NCBI GenBank assembly: GCA_009692785.1 | Contig: SHYN01000007.1 | Location: 1-33,118, forward strand | From: Chloroflexota bacterium | Lineage (GTDB): Bacteria > Chloroflexota > Limnocylindria > P2-11E | Length of the DNA: 33,118 bases | Direction: 5' to 3' | Part shown: positions 25,083 through 32,317 of the stretch, piece by piece | How the letters are laid out: each line of letters opens with the position of its first letter | How positions within the stretch are numbered: the stretch's first letter is position 1 | The notes under the pieces: generated by a model | Database searches by the model: none | Told to the model about the DNA's origin: nothing | The model's input: only the letters and a program-made list of their open reading frames with translations | Translations under genes and position numbers: made by a program

Positions 25083-25583
25083 TCAGCGAGTGTGCGCTCC
25101 TTTTCGGGAGTGCGGTTCTCGGGCGTGCCCCTCGTCGATCAGCTCCCACTCCCGGGCCGCGTAGAGGTCCCCGCCGGTGACGAGCGCGGCGCCGACCGTG
25201 ACGAGGGAGAGGATCCCGATGAGGAGCGGCGCGGGCGAGGCGCCGGCGGCGCCGAGCTCCCCCGAACGAAGTGCCATCGAGATCGTGGCGGCCACCGCGG
25301 CCAGTGCCAAAACGGCGAGGTCGATCCTCGCCAGCGACCGCTCATCTCCCGGGACGTCGCGGAGCTCGGCGAGCGAGCAGAGGACGGCGAGCAGACCGAG
25401 GATGGCGACCCCACCGAAGAGCCAGTAGGCGGCCCAGACGAAGGCGTTGGTCTCACGGGTCCCCCAGGCGAACCAGGCGGCGAGGTCAACCAGGACCGCT
25501 GCAAGACCGAGTCCGAACGCGACCTGACCGAACGCCGGACGAAGCGCAAAGCCGAGACGCCGACCCTGAAGCAGTTCTTTCAT
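25083..25583 (-). CDS. Small four-helix membrane protein, DUF2231-like
   Basis: A 166-residue protein with four predicted membrane helices (about 22-42, 48-70, 88-106, 117-137) and a charged cytoplasmic tail. The spacing (NAFVWAAYWLFGGVAILGLL, then RSLARIDLAVLALAAVAAT) recalls DUF2231 membrane proteins. The assignment is tentative. It is the first gene of a three-gene unit with the ABC exporter, 4 nt before the ATPase gene, so an accessory role in that transporter is plausible. ATG 25583 has a TACCAT box 7 nt upstream. Confidence 0.7.
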   Translation of the reverse strand: MKELLQGRRLGFALRPAFGQVAFGLGLAAVLVDLAAWFAWGTRETNAFVWAAYWLFGGVAILGLLAVLCSLAELRDVPGDERSLARIDLAVLALAAVAATISMALRSGELGAAGASPAPLLIGILSLVTVGAALVTGGDLYAAREWELIDEGHAREPHSRKGAHTR

Positions 25584-25590
25584 TTGTCGG

Positions 25591-25596
25591 ATGGTA
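25591..25596 (-). promoter_or_regulatory. TACCAT -10 element before the ABC exporter unit
   Basis: TACCAT, 7 nt, then ATG 25583, with no Shine-Dalgarno sequence. It fits the recurrent TANCRT leaderless pattern. Confidence 0.5.
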
Positions 25597-25630
25597 CCGG
25601 GCCGGGCGACCGCCCGTCCTTCTCGGGCAG

Positions 25631-25795
25631 TCAGCATCCCGGCTCGCCGTCGTTGCCGCAGCATGTGCTCCGGCGCGTGAAGCGCAGGGCGGCGTTCCGA
25701 GCGGTGACGACAAGCCGGAGCGGGAACGGGATCTCGCTGTTGAGAAAATTGCGGAGCGCGCTGGACGGTGCGCCTCGCGGATGCTTCACCCGCAT
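25631..25795 (-). CDS. 54-residue protein with a C-terminal CCGNDGEPGC motif
   Basis: A basic, mildly amphipathic body (ALRNFLNSEIPFPLRLVVTA, then RNAALRF) ends in TRRSTCCGNDGEPGC, with Cys45, Cys46 and Cys54 as the final residue. I recall similar small hypothetical proteins with CCGxxGEPGC tails in Chloroflexota and Actinobacteria, but know no function; metal binding or redox chemistry is only a guess. ATG 25795 is the likely start. It lies 47 nt upstream of the DUF2231-like gene on the same strand and is divergent from the molybdopterin oxidoreductase. Confidence 0.6.
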   Translation of the reverse strand: MRVKHPRGAPSSALRNFLNSEIPFPLRLVVTARNAALRFTRRSTCCGNDGEPGC

Positions 25796-25863
25796 ATCAT
25801 GAACGCACCGCGCCCGATGGGCGCATCGGTCCGCGGACCTGATCCGCCACGACGCCATCGTCG

Positions 25864-25869
25864 TATCGT
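25864..25869 (+). promoter_or_regulatory. TATCGT -10 element at the oxidoreductase start
   Basis: TATCGT lies 4 nt before ATG 25874 and 7 nt before GTG 25877, the next in-frame codon. The recurrent spacing would favour GTG 25877 as the true first codon. Confidence 0.4.
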
Positions 25870-25873
25870 CCGC

Positions 25874-27412
25874 ATGGTGAACGCTTCGCTTCGGGATGCT
25901 CGCACCGGCCTCCTGCTGGGCCTTCTCGCGAGCTCGTTCGGATTGCTCGTCTCGTTCGTGCTCGGCTGGCAGGGCGTCTCCTTCGCGCCGGCCAGTGCCG
26001 GCCAGGCGTTCATCGAGCTGCTCCCCGGCTTCATCGCCATTCCACTGATCGAGCTGCTCCACGAGTGGGCGAAGCGGCTGCTGGAGATCGCGGTCGTCAT
26101 CCTGTTCCTGGCCGCCGGAGCCTTCGCCGGGCGCGTGGCCGTCGACGCGCGGCGCGGCGCGGGTCTGGTCGCGGCGCTCGCGGCCGGACCCTGGGCCCTC
26201 ACCGTCGCGCTCGGGTCCATCTTCGCGGGCGGCAAGGTCGATCTCGCTGGCACCCTGCTCAATGCGTCGCTCGGTGCGCTGGCCCAGGTCGCCGCCCTCG
26301 CCTGGCTCTCGAGCAGCACCGCGGAGCTCGCGCCGTCCTCCGCGAGCCGTCGACGAGCGCTGGTCAGGGTGGCCGCCGTCGCGGCGACGATCGCCGGAGC
26401 CAGCGCGCTCTTCGGATCAGGGCTGCGCACGCTCGGAACCAGGCTCGGCGATGTCGCGTTCGTCGCCCGAACGCTCAAGCTCCGCGTCGACCCCACCCCC
26501 GAAGAGCCGCCCTTCGCGCGGATCGCGGGCCTCACACCGCGCCTGACGCCGACGGCGGACCACTACACGGTGGACAGCGCGCTCCTCAAACCAGCGGTCG
26601 ACATCGCGCAGTGGACCCTCGAGGTCAAGGGTGCGGTCGAGCGACCGTTCACGCTCACGTACGCCGAGCTGCTCGACCTCGCCGCGGTCGAGCAGCTTCA
26701 CACCCTCGCCTGCATCAGCAACCAGATCGGCGGCTCGCTCAGCGGTACGTCACTCTGGACCGGCGTGCCGCTCGGCGACCTCCTGGCACGCGCCGGCATG
26801 AAGGCGGGGGCCTTTGACGTGGTGCTGCGTTCGGTCGATGGCTACGCCGATTCGATCCTGCTCGCAAAAGCCCTGGAGCCACAGACGGTGGTGGCCTACC
26901 TCATGAATGGACGGACGATCCCGCAGGATCACGGCTACCCGGTGCGCGTCCTCGTGCCGAACATCTACGGCATGAAGAACGTGAAGTGGCTGCGCGCGAT
27001 CGAGGTCGTGACCTTTGACTTCAAGGGCTACTGGATGGAGCGTGGCTGGTCGGACCTCGCGCTCGTGAACACCGCGGTGCGCATCGATGTCCCTGGTCGC
27101 ACGCTCAAGTGGGACGGTCGCGAGGTGACCATCGCCGGCATCGCGCTCGCGGGAAGCCGCGGGATCTCACAGGTGGAGGTCTCGTTCGACGGTGCCGCGT
27201 CCTGGCAGGTCGCGACCTTCGAGCCTGCCCTCGGTCCGCTCACCTGGCGGCGCTGGGCGATCGCGTGGACCCCGCGGTCCGTGGGCACCCACAACCTCGC
27301 CGCCCGCGCGACCGACGGGACCGGACAGCTGCAGACCGCCGTGAGACGGGAGCCCTTTCCCGATGGCGCAACTGGCTACGACCGGATGGACGTCAGCGTC
27401 CAGCGCGGATGA
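25874..27412 (+). CDS. Membrane-anchored sulfite-oxidase-family molybdopterin oxidoreductase
   Basis: A 512-residue protein. Residues 1-150 hold four or five membrane helices. SRRRALV (158-164) followed by a hydrophobic stretch (about 166-182) resembles a Tat signal inside the chain. The catalytic domain (about 230-512) is of the sulfite oxidase/YedY type, with the molybdenum-ligand Cys280 in HTLACISNQIGG, then VVAYLMNGRTIPQDHGYPVR and IYGMKNVKWL. A C-terminal Mo-oxidoreductase dimerisation domain follows (segment SQVEVSFDGAASW). The catalytic part probably faces outside. The substrate may be sulfite or another oxo-compound. Start: ATG 25874 or GTG 25877; ATG 25799 is a longer in-frame option. 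It overlaps the GH3 gene by ATGA. Confidence 0.92.
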   Translation: MVNASLRDARTGLLLGLLASSFGLLVSFVLGWQGVSFAPASAGQAFIELLPGFIAIPLIELLHEWAKRLLEIAVVILFLAAGAFAGRVAVDARRGAGLVAALAAGPWALTVALGSIFAGGKVDLAGTLLNASLGALAQVAALAWLSSSTAELAPSSASRRRALVRVAAVAATIAGASALFGSGLRTLGTRLGDVAFVARTLKLRVDPTPEEPPFARIAGLTPRLTPTADHYTVDSALLKPAVDIAQWTLEVKGAVERPFTLTYAELLDLAAVEQLHTLACISNQIGGSLSGTSLWTGVPLGDLLARAGMKAGAFDVVLRSVDGYADSILLAKALEPQTVVAYLMNGRTIPQDHGYPVRVLVPNIYGMKNVKWLRAIEVVTFDFKGYWMERGWSDLALVNTAVRIDVPGRTLKWDGREVTIAGIALAGSRGISQVEVSFDGAASWQVATFEPALGPLTWRRWAIAWTPRSVGTHNLAARATDGTGQLQTAVRREPFPDGATGYDRMDVSVQRG

Positions 27413-28908
27413 CCCTTGGGACCGGGGCGCTCGTCTGGGGGGCCTACGAGGGAGCGTTCCCCGATGAACGGTTGCTCGCCGCCGTCCGCGGCGGTCAGGT
27501 CGGCGGTGTCGTGCTCTTCGCGCGCAATGCTCCATCCCAGGCTGCGGTCCGCACCGCGACGAGCGCGCTGCTGGATGCGGCGCGCGGCGGCGGCCTGCCT
27601 CCGGTGACCATCGCGGCCGACCAGGAGGGTGGCGCCGTCGTGCGCTTTGGCCACCGCACGATCTTCCCCGGCGCGATGGCGCTTGGAGCGACCGGCGATG
27701 CCGACCTCATCGAACGTGTCGCACTGGCGACCACCGCCGGCCTGCGCGCGGACGGGATCGGCGTGGACCTCGCGCCGGTCTGCGATGTGAACTCCGAGGC
27801 GGCCAACCCCGCGATCGGCACGCGGTCGTTCGGCGACGATCCCGCGCAGGTCGCGACGTGCGTGGCGGCGTGGGTGCGCGGCAGCGCTACCGCGGGTGTC
27901 GCATCGTGCGCGAAGCACTTTCCCGGGCACGGTGCGGCGGCGTACGACTCGCATCACACGACGGTCGACGTCCGGGCGGACCGCGCGCTCCTCGACCGCC
28001 GCGACCTCGCTCCCTTTCGCGCCGCTTTCGCCGCCGGCGCGCCCGCGGCGATGACGGCGCACGTCCGCTACCCGGAGCTCGATGAAGCGATCGCTACGCT
28101 CTCACCTGCCATCGCCACCCGACTCCTGCGCGACGACCTCGGCTTCACCGGGCTGCTCCTCTCGGACGCCTTCGAGATGGGTGGCATCACGGCGGCAGGC
28201 ATGCCGGAGGCGCTCGTACCACGCGCGATCGCGGCGGGCGTCGACACGGTGCTGCTCGGGGCCCACGGCCCCATCGACCAGGCCTGGGAATGGATCGCAG
28301 TGGGAGTGCGCGCGCCGCGGGTCATGGAAGCGCTCGCCCGAGCGCGGCGGTTTCGCACCAGATTCGCTATCGAAGCCGGAGCGGAGACGCGCGGCGACCA
28401 GCAGGACCTTGAGGCACCGCTCGCCGGCGCGCCGGCGCTCGCGATCGAAGCGGCCGAACGATCGCTCACCCTCGTCGGCCCGGCCCTCCCGGACCTCGCC
28501 CGGGCGAGCACGGTGCGCGTGGTCGCACTGCCCCCGGACGATGCGGCCGAGGTCAGCGCGCTCCGCGATCCGGCCGGTCGCCTCGAACGGGCACTCCGAG
28601 CGAGGCTCGGCACGCGCCTTGCGTTCGCCAGCGGCGTTCCTCCGGAGGGCACCGGCCCGCTCGTGGTGTGCACGTGGGGGGCGCGCTTCGACCCGGCGAG
28701 GCTCCGGCATGCGGCCGCGCTCCTCGATCAGGCGGCCGTGCACTGCGCGCTCCGGAGCCCGTATGACGCCGGCCTGGGCCGGCCCCTCCCCACGTTGCTC
28801 ACCTATTGCGACGTTCCCGCCTCGCTCGACGCGCTCGCGACCGCGCTCGCCGGCGCGTTGATCCCGCGCGGACGCTCGCCCGTCCGCCTCGCGCGGCCGT
28901 ACTGCTGA
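27409..28908 (+). CDS. Glycoside hydrolase family 3 beta-N-acetylhexosaminidase (NagZ-like)
   Basis: A 499-residue enzyme. The TIM-barrel domain carries the NagZ catalytic loop KHFPGHGAAAYDSHH (residues 169-183), in which Asp180 and His182 form the acid/base dyad typical of GH3 N-acetylglucosaminidases. The nucleophile is Asp253 in LSDAFEMGG. A C-terminal domain of about 150 residues, less conserved, follows. No signal peptide is seen, so cytoplasmic recycling of peptidoglycan GlcNAc-anhMurNAc or muropeptides is likely. Its start overlaps the oxidoreductase stop (ATGA) and its stop overlaps the next start (TGATG). Confidence 0.93.
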   Translation: MTLGTGALVWGAYEGAFPDERLLAAVRGGQVGGVVLFARNAPSQAAVRTATSALLDAARGGGLPPVTIAADQEGGAVVRFGHRTIFPGAMALGATGDADLIERVALATTAGLRADGIGVDLAPVCDVNSEAANPAIGTRSFGDDPAQVATCVAAWVRGSATAGVASCAKHFPGHGAAAYDSHHTTVDVRADRALLDRRDLAPFRAAFAAGAPAAMTAHVRYPELDEAIATLSPAIATRLLRDDLGFTGLLLSDAFEMGGITAAGMPEALVPRAIAAGVDTVLLGAHGPIDQAWEWIAVGVRAPRVMEALARARRFRTRFAIEAGAETRGDQQDLEAPLAGAPALAIEAAERSLTLVGPALPDLARASTVRVVALPPDDAAEVSALRDPAGRLERALRARLGTRLAFASGVPPEGTGPLVVCTWGARFDPARLRHAAALLDQAAVHCALRSPYDAGLGRPLPTLLTYCDVPASLDALATALAGALIPRGRSPVRLARPYC

Positions 28909-29945
28909 TGAAGGACCTCGCGCAGCGCGCGGCGCCGATCATCGATGCCGCGATCGGCGTCATCGGCACGGCGTGCGCGCTGCTCGTGGAGCAGAAGGGT
29001 GTGCGCTCGACCCACGCCGCCGGCACGCTCTGCCCGGACCCGCGCGGCGGACCCGACGCACCCTGCACGACGGACTCGCTCTTCGACCTCGCGTCGCTCA
29101 CGAAGGTCGCGACGACCGCCCTCGTCCTCGCGCTCGTCAGAGATCGCAGTCTCGCGCTCGCAACGCCGCTGCGCGAGCTTGTGCCGGATTTCCGCGGCGG
29201 TCGCAAGGACGAGGTGACGGTCGGGCATGTGCTCACGCATACCGGCGGACTTGCCTGGCACCTGCAGCTCTGGACGGAATGCCGGTCGGCCGAGGAGGCG
29301 CTCTGGCGCGCCGCGCAGGAGCCGCTCGCGCAGGACCTCGGCGAGGTCCGTTACAGCGACCTGGGGTACCTGCTCCTCGCGGCGGGCCTCGAGCGCGTGA
29401 CCGGTGCGCCGTTCGCGCAGGCGCTCCGCGAGCGCGTGATCGCCGGGGTCGAGGCGACGACGCTCGACTTCGGTCCGCGCCCGTCCGCGGCGTGCGCCGC
29501 CACCGAGGATGACACCACGTACCGGATGCGCCGCCTTCGCGGCGAGGTGCACGACGAGAACGCGAGCCGGCTCGGCGGCGTTGCCGGCCATGCCGGGCTC
29601 TTCGGCTCCGCGGCCGATGTCGCGGCGCTCGCGCGGGTCTTCCGCGACGGCGCGCTCATCGGCAACGATCTCGCCGAGCGCGCCCGCGTCGAGAGCGCGC
29701 GAGGAGACAACGTGCGACGGGGCCTGGGCCTCGCGCTGCGCGCGCCGCGGAACGCGATGTGCGGGCGTCACTTCTCCGAGGATGCGTGGGGCCATGCAGG
29801 CTTCACGGGAACCTCGCTCTGGGTCGACCCCGACGTCGATCTGACCGTGGTGCTCCTCACGAACCGCGTCTATCACGGTCGCGACAACGACGAGGCCACC
29901 TGGCGTCTCCGCGTCGCGGTGCACGAGGCGATCAGCGCGCCCTGA
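28908..29945 (+). CDS. Serine hydrolase of the beta-lactamase/PBP4* family
   Basis: A 345-residue class-C-beta-lactamase-like hydrolase. The SxxK motif is SLTK (63-66), the Y-x-N-like motif is YSD (149-151, Asp for Asn), and the third motif is HAGFTG. VGHVLTHTGGL and GGVAGHAGLFGSAAD are typical of PBP4*/EstB-type proteins. It has no signal peptide. Activity could be D-amino-acid peptidase, esterase or amidase. The pairing with a NagZ-like enzyme suggests muropeptide turnover. Confidence 0.9.
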   Translation: MKDLAQRAAPIIDAAIGVIGTACALLVEQKGVRSTHAAGTLCPDPRGGPDAPCTTDSLFDLASLTKVATTALVLALVRDRSLALATPLRELVPDFRGGRKDEVTVGHVLTHTGGLAWHLQLWTECRSAEEALWRAAQEPLAQDLGEVRYSDLGYLLLAAGLERVTGAPFAQALRERVIAGVEATTLDFGPRPSAACAATEDDTTYRMRRLRGEVHDENASRLGGVAGHAGLFGSAADVAALARVFRDGALIGNDLAERARVESARGDNVRRGLGLALRAPRNAMCGRHFSEDAWGHAGFTGTSLWVDPDVDLTVVLLTNRVYHGRDNDEATWRLRVAVHEAISAP

Positions 29946-29999
29946 TCGCTCTCGCCGTGCGGCGCACACCAGACTGCCGGGGCGCTGTTCGTTCGGGGC

Positions 30000-30005
30000 T
30001 AGCAT
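30000..30005 (+). promoter_or_regulatory. TAGCAT -10 element before the XRE-type gene
   Basis: TAGCAT, 6 nt, then GTG 30012; leaderless geometry and no good Shine-Dalgarno sequence. Confidence 0.5.
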
Positions 30006-30011
30006 GGAAAC

Positions 30012-30473
30012 GTGGCTGAGCATCCGACACCAACGGCGGTAGCGGCACCGGCCGTCCCTCCCGCTGCGGCGGCTCCCTTGAACTCGCGCCGCGAGGAGAC
30101 CCCGCCCGACCCCCTCGCCGTGCAGGTCGCCGGTGCCGTGCAGCGCCTGCGGCGTGAGGCGGGACTCTCAGAGCGTGGCGCGGCGCGCGCACTCAGGACG
30201 TCCCAGACCCAGCTGCGTCGCATGGAGGACCCGCGCTACCTTCCGTCCCTCCGCTCGCTCGCGCGGGTCGCCGCGGCGTACGGTCGGCGACTGTCGATCG
30301 AGTTCACCGTGGCGACCGCTGAGAGCAAACGGCCGACCGCGATGCCGACCGCGATGCCGACCGCGCCGGTCCGCGGCGCGCCCGCTGCCCGAGCTACGGC
30401 GAAGGCGAAGGACGCAGCGCCGCGAAGAGGTCGTGCTCGACCGGCCCCGAAGGGTCGGGGAACGCGCGGATGA
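30012..30473 (+). CDS. XRE-type helix-turn-helix DNA-binding protein
   Basis: A 153-residue protein. The low-complexity Ala/Pro N-terminus (1-35) is followed by a Cro/C1-type HTH at about 38-95 (VQRLRREAGLSERGAARALR and SLRSLARVAAAYGRRLSIEF), and then a basic, Ala/Pro/Arg-rich tail. The tail contains a 12-bp tandem repeat encoding PTAM units. The HTH resembles antitoxin-like XRE proteins (HigA/MqsA style), but no toxin gene is recognisable beside it. It converges on the 95-residue unknown gene with 10 nt between. Confidence 0.78.
   Translation: MAEHPTPTAVAAPAVPPAAAAPLNSRREETPPDPLAVQVAGAVQRLRREAGLSERGAARALRTSQTQLRRMEDPRYLPSLRSLARVAAAYGRRLSIEFTVATAESKRPTAMPTAMPTAPVRGAPAARATAKAKDAAPRRGRARPAPKGRGTRG
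30333..30368 (+). repeat. 12-bp tandem repeat within the XRE-type gene
   Basis: CCGACCGCGATG occurs at 30333-30344 and 30345-30356, with a third partial copy CCGACCGCGCCG at 30357-30368. It encodes PTAM-PTAM-PTAP in a basic tail and keeps the frame. Confidence 0.9.
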
Positions 30474-30483
30474 ACGCCTCATC

Positions 30484-30771
30484 TCAGAGAAATTCCGAGT
30501 CGAGCTGACGGCCTCGCTCCCAGGCGGCCACGTCACGCGCCTGGGTGAGGTGAACCTCCATAGCGTGAACCTTGCGCACGAGATACGGACTGACGTCGAT
30601 GCTCGCGCCAAGTCGGTCGAACGTCCAGCGCTCCGGCCGCACGGCAAGGGTCCGCATGTAGGTCTCGAACTCCGGGTAGATGCGCGGCAGCATGGCAAGA
30701 GCCTCCGCGGTGAGGACGTGCTCACAGGCCGCGATGCTTGCACCATCTGGTCGAAGGTCGTGCCCTAGCAT
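30484..30771 (-). CDS. Hypothetical 95-residue protein
   Basis: An open frame with GC-rich third positions encodes a soluble, mostly helical protein (segments LTAEALAMLPRIYPEFETY, RPERWTFDRLGASIDVSPY and KVHAMEVHLTQARDVAAWER). I recognise no family. ATG 30771 is the first in-frame ATG; ATG codons inside offer shorter versions. It converges on the XRE gene and diverges from the GNAT gene at 30779, whose -10 TAGCAT contains this ATG on the other strand. An antisense artefact cannot be excluded. Confidence 0.5.
   Translation of the reverse strand: MLGHDLRPDGASIAACEHVLTAEALAMLPRIYPEFETYMRTLAVRPERWTFDRLGASIDVSPYLVRKVHAMEVHLTQARDVAAWERGRQLDSEFL
30766..30771 (+). promoter_or_regulatory. TAGCAT -10 element before the first GNAT gene
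   Basis: TAGCAT, 7 nt, then GTG 30779. It supports GTG 30779 over GTG 30791 as the start. Confidence 0.5.
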
Positions 30772-30778
30772 CGCAGCG

Positions 30779-31369
30779 GTGCTTGGTGGTGTGATCCGCG
30801 GCAAGATCGCGACGCTTCGCGTGCCCACCGAGGCGGACCTTGCGGACTACTCCCGGTGGATGGCGGACCCGCGCGTGCGACGTGGTGGATGGGTCTGGCA
30901 CGAACCGGCGATGCTCGCCACCTGGAAAGAGCGGCTCGCCGAGATCGCGAAGGATCGCCAGCAGGTGCTGTGGTCGGTCGACGAGAAGGAGACCCTCGTC
31001 GGCCTCTGCGTCGTGACGATGGGCGACCCGGAGCAGAGCGACGCCGTGTCGTTTGATGGCCTCGTCATCGCACCGCCGGCGCAGCGACGCGGGATCGGCG
31101 CCGATGCGGTCCTTGCGCTCCACCGCTATCTCTTCGACTACCTGCACACCCGTGTGGCCGACGCGGTGGTCGCCGCCGACGCGACGGCCGCGCTCGGACT
31201 TCTCGAGCGACTGGGCTACATCCGGTACGCGCGGGGCGCGAACGTGCGGTACCGGGAAGGCGCTCGTGTCGACGAGCTCAGCCTTCGCTTCGACCGGGCG
31301 ACCTGGGACGAGCGCTGGGCCCCGAGCGAACGCGAGTACCAGCGGCATGCGCCCGAGGCGGCGCTCTGA
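30779..31369 (+). CDS. GNAT-family N-acetyltransferase (RimJ/RimL-type)
   Basis: A 196-residue acetyl-CoA-dependent acetyltransferase. The N-terminal TLRVPTEADLADYSRWMADP, the core strand VSFDGLVIAPPAQRRGIGAD with the acetyl-CoA loop QRRGIG, and the later LGLLERLGYIRYARGANV are typical of GNAT proteins acting on protein N-termini or small amines. Substrate unknown. Its stop overlaps the next GNAT gene's ATG (TGATG), so the two are co-translated. Confidence 0.9.
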   Translation: MLGGVIRGKIATLRVPTEADLADYSRWMADPRVRRGGWVWHEPAMLATWKERLAEIAKDRQQVLWSVDEKETLVGLCVVTMGDPEQSDAVSFDGLVIAPPAQRRGIGADAVLALHRYLFDYLHTRVADAVVAADATAALGLLERLGYIRYARGANVRYREGARVDELSLRFDRATWDERWAPSEREYQRHAPEAAL

Positions 31370-31902
31370 TGCTCGGCCCGATCCTGCTCGGGACCGCGGG
31401 CGTTTCGCTCCGGCCGCCCACGCTCGCGGAGGCGCAGCTCCTGCAGCGGATGCAGACACTGCCGGAGACGACGCGGTTTTGGGGCCCACGCTACGGCGAG
31501 TACACCGCTGCGCATGTCGAGGAGCGCTTCAAGCGGCTTGTATCCGGGGAGAGCTCGGTCAACTGGAGCATCCATCTGGACCAGGAGGCGGTCGGCTTCA
31601 CCGGCATCTTCCACATCGATTGGATCCGCCGCGACGCGGAGACCGGGATCTTCATCGGACGCCCCGACCTCTACGGCAAGGGCGTCGCGACCGAGGCGAT
31701 CCGGCTGCGGACGGCCTTTGCCTGGCGCGAGCTGCGGCTCCACCGGCTCCACAACTGGATCGGCCTGGCCAACCGCGGCAGCCGACGGGCGAACAAACGC
31801 GCCGGCTATACAGAGATCGGGCGCTTCGAGCAGGCCTGGTTCCGCTCGGGGGAGTGGGTCACCGAGTGGCTTGGCGAAGCGCGGAACCCCGACCCCCAGT
31901 GA
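31369..31902 (+). CDS. GNAT-family N-acetyltransferase (RimJ/RimL-type), second copy
   Basis: A 177-residue protein with VSLRPPTLAEAQLLQRMQT at the start. The AcCoA-binding region is GIFIGRPDLYGKGVATEAIR, where the loop is LYGKGVA, and LHRLHNWIGLANRGSRRANK plus AGYTEIGRFEQAW closes the domain. This is the standard RimJ/RimL layout. It is only distantly similar to the preceding GNAT protein, so a recent duplication is unlikely. Confidence 0.9.
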   Translation: MLGPILLGTAGVSLRPPTLAEAQLLQRMQTLPETTRFWGPRYGEYTAAHVEERFKRLVSGESSVNWSIHLDQEAVGFTGIFHIDWIRRDAETGIFIGRPDLYGKGVATEAIRLRTAFAWRELRLHRLHNWIGLANRGSRRANKRAGYTEIGRFEQAWFRSGEWVTEWLGEARNPDPQ

Positions 31903-31933
31903 GCCTCGGGGAGGGCCCCTTCCACGCGTCTGC

Positions 31934-31964
31934 TAATCTCTCGCCGGCACCACTTCAGGGGAGG
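31934..31964 (+). promoter_or_regulatory. Promoter and ribosome binding site of the zinc-ribbon gene
   Basis: TAATCT (31934-31939) is a good -10. A leader of about 30 nt carries AGGGGAGG (31957-31964), 11 nt before GTG 31976. Unlike the TANCRT genes, this one has a normal leader with a Shine-Dalgarno sequence. Confidence 0.5.
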
Positions 31965-31975
31965 ACGCAACCGCC

Positions 31976-32317
31976 GTGAGCTTCACCGACAAGACGCTGA
32001 CCTGCAAGGACTGCAGCCAGGAGTTCATCTGGACCTCTGGCGAGCAGGAGTTCTACGCCTCGCGTGGTCTGACGAACGAGCCGGGGCGTTGCCCCCAGTG
32101 CCGCGCGGCACGACGATCCGGCGGCGGCGCCGGCGGCGGCCGAAGCATGGGCGGTCCCCGCGAATTCTTCACCGCCGTGTGCAGCAACTGCGGCGGCGAG
32201 GCCCGCGTGCCGTTCCAGCCCCGCGGCGACAAGCCGGTCTATTGCTCTAACTGCTTCGAGCAGGTCCGCCCGTCGGGCGGAGGCGGCGCGGGCGGCGGGG
32301 GTCGCGGCCGCTACTAG
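31976..32317 (+). CDS. Two-zinc-ribbon protein
   Basis: A 113-residue protein with two Cys4 zinc-binding modules. The first is C10/C13...C39/C42 (DKTLTCKDCSQEF, EQEFYASRG, RCPQCRAARR), typical of the 'probable zinc-ribbon' family. A Gly-rich linker of about 15 residues follows, then C69/C72...C90/C93 (CSNCGGEARVPFQP, YCSNCF). A Gly/Arg tail ends the chain, recalling RNA-binding RGG-like tails. The family is common in Chloroflexota and anaerobic bacteria; its function is unknown, with nucleic-acid binding plausible. Confidence 0.88.
   Translation: MSFTDKTLTCKDCSQEFIWTSGEQEFYASRGLTNEPGRCPQCRAARRSGGGAGGGRSMGGPREFFTAVCSNCGGEARVPFQPRGDKPVYCSNCFEQVRPSGGGGAGGGGRGRY

Noticed and set aside
25271-25873. 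Open plus-strand frame upstream of the oxidoreductase start
   Set aside because: The frame is open, but residues before about 25799 are low-complexity and antisense to the DUF2231-like and Cys-tailed genes. Homology begins after ATG 25874.
30333-30368. Possible CRISPR or regulatory iterons
   Set aside because: Three 12-bp copies in frame with no spacers, encoding PTAM units; ordinary coding tandem repeat.
30012-30771. Toxin-antitoxin pair formed by the XRE-type gene and the 95-residue gene
   Set aside because: The genes are convergent rather than in one operon, and the 95-residue product shows no RelE/HigB or other toxin motif.
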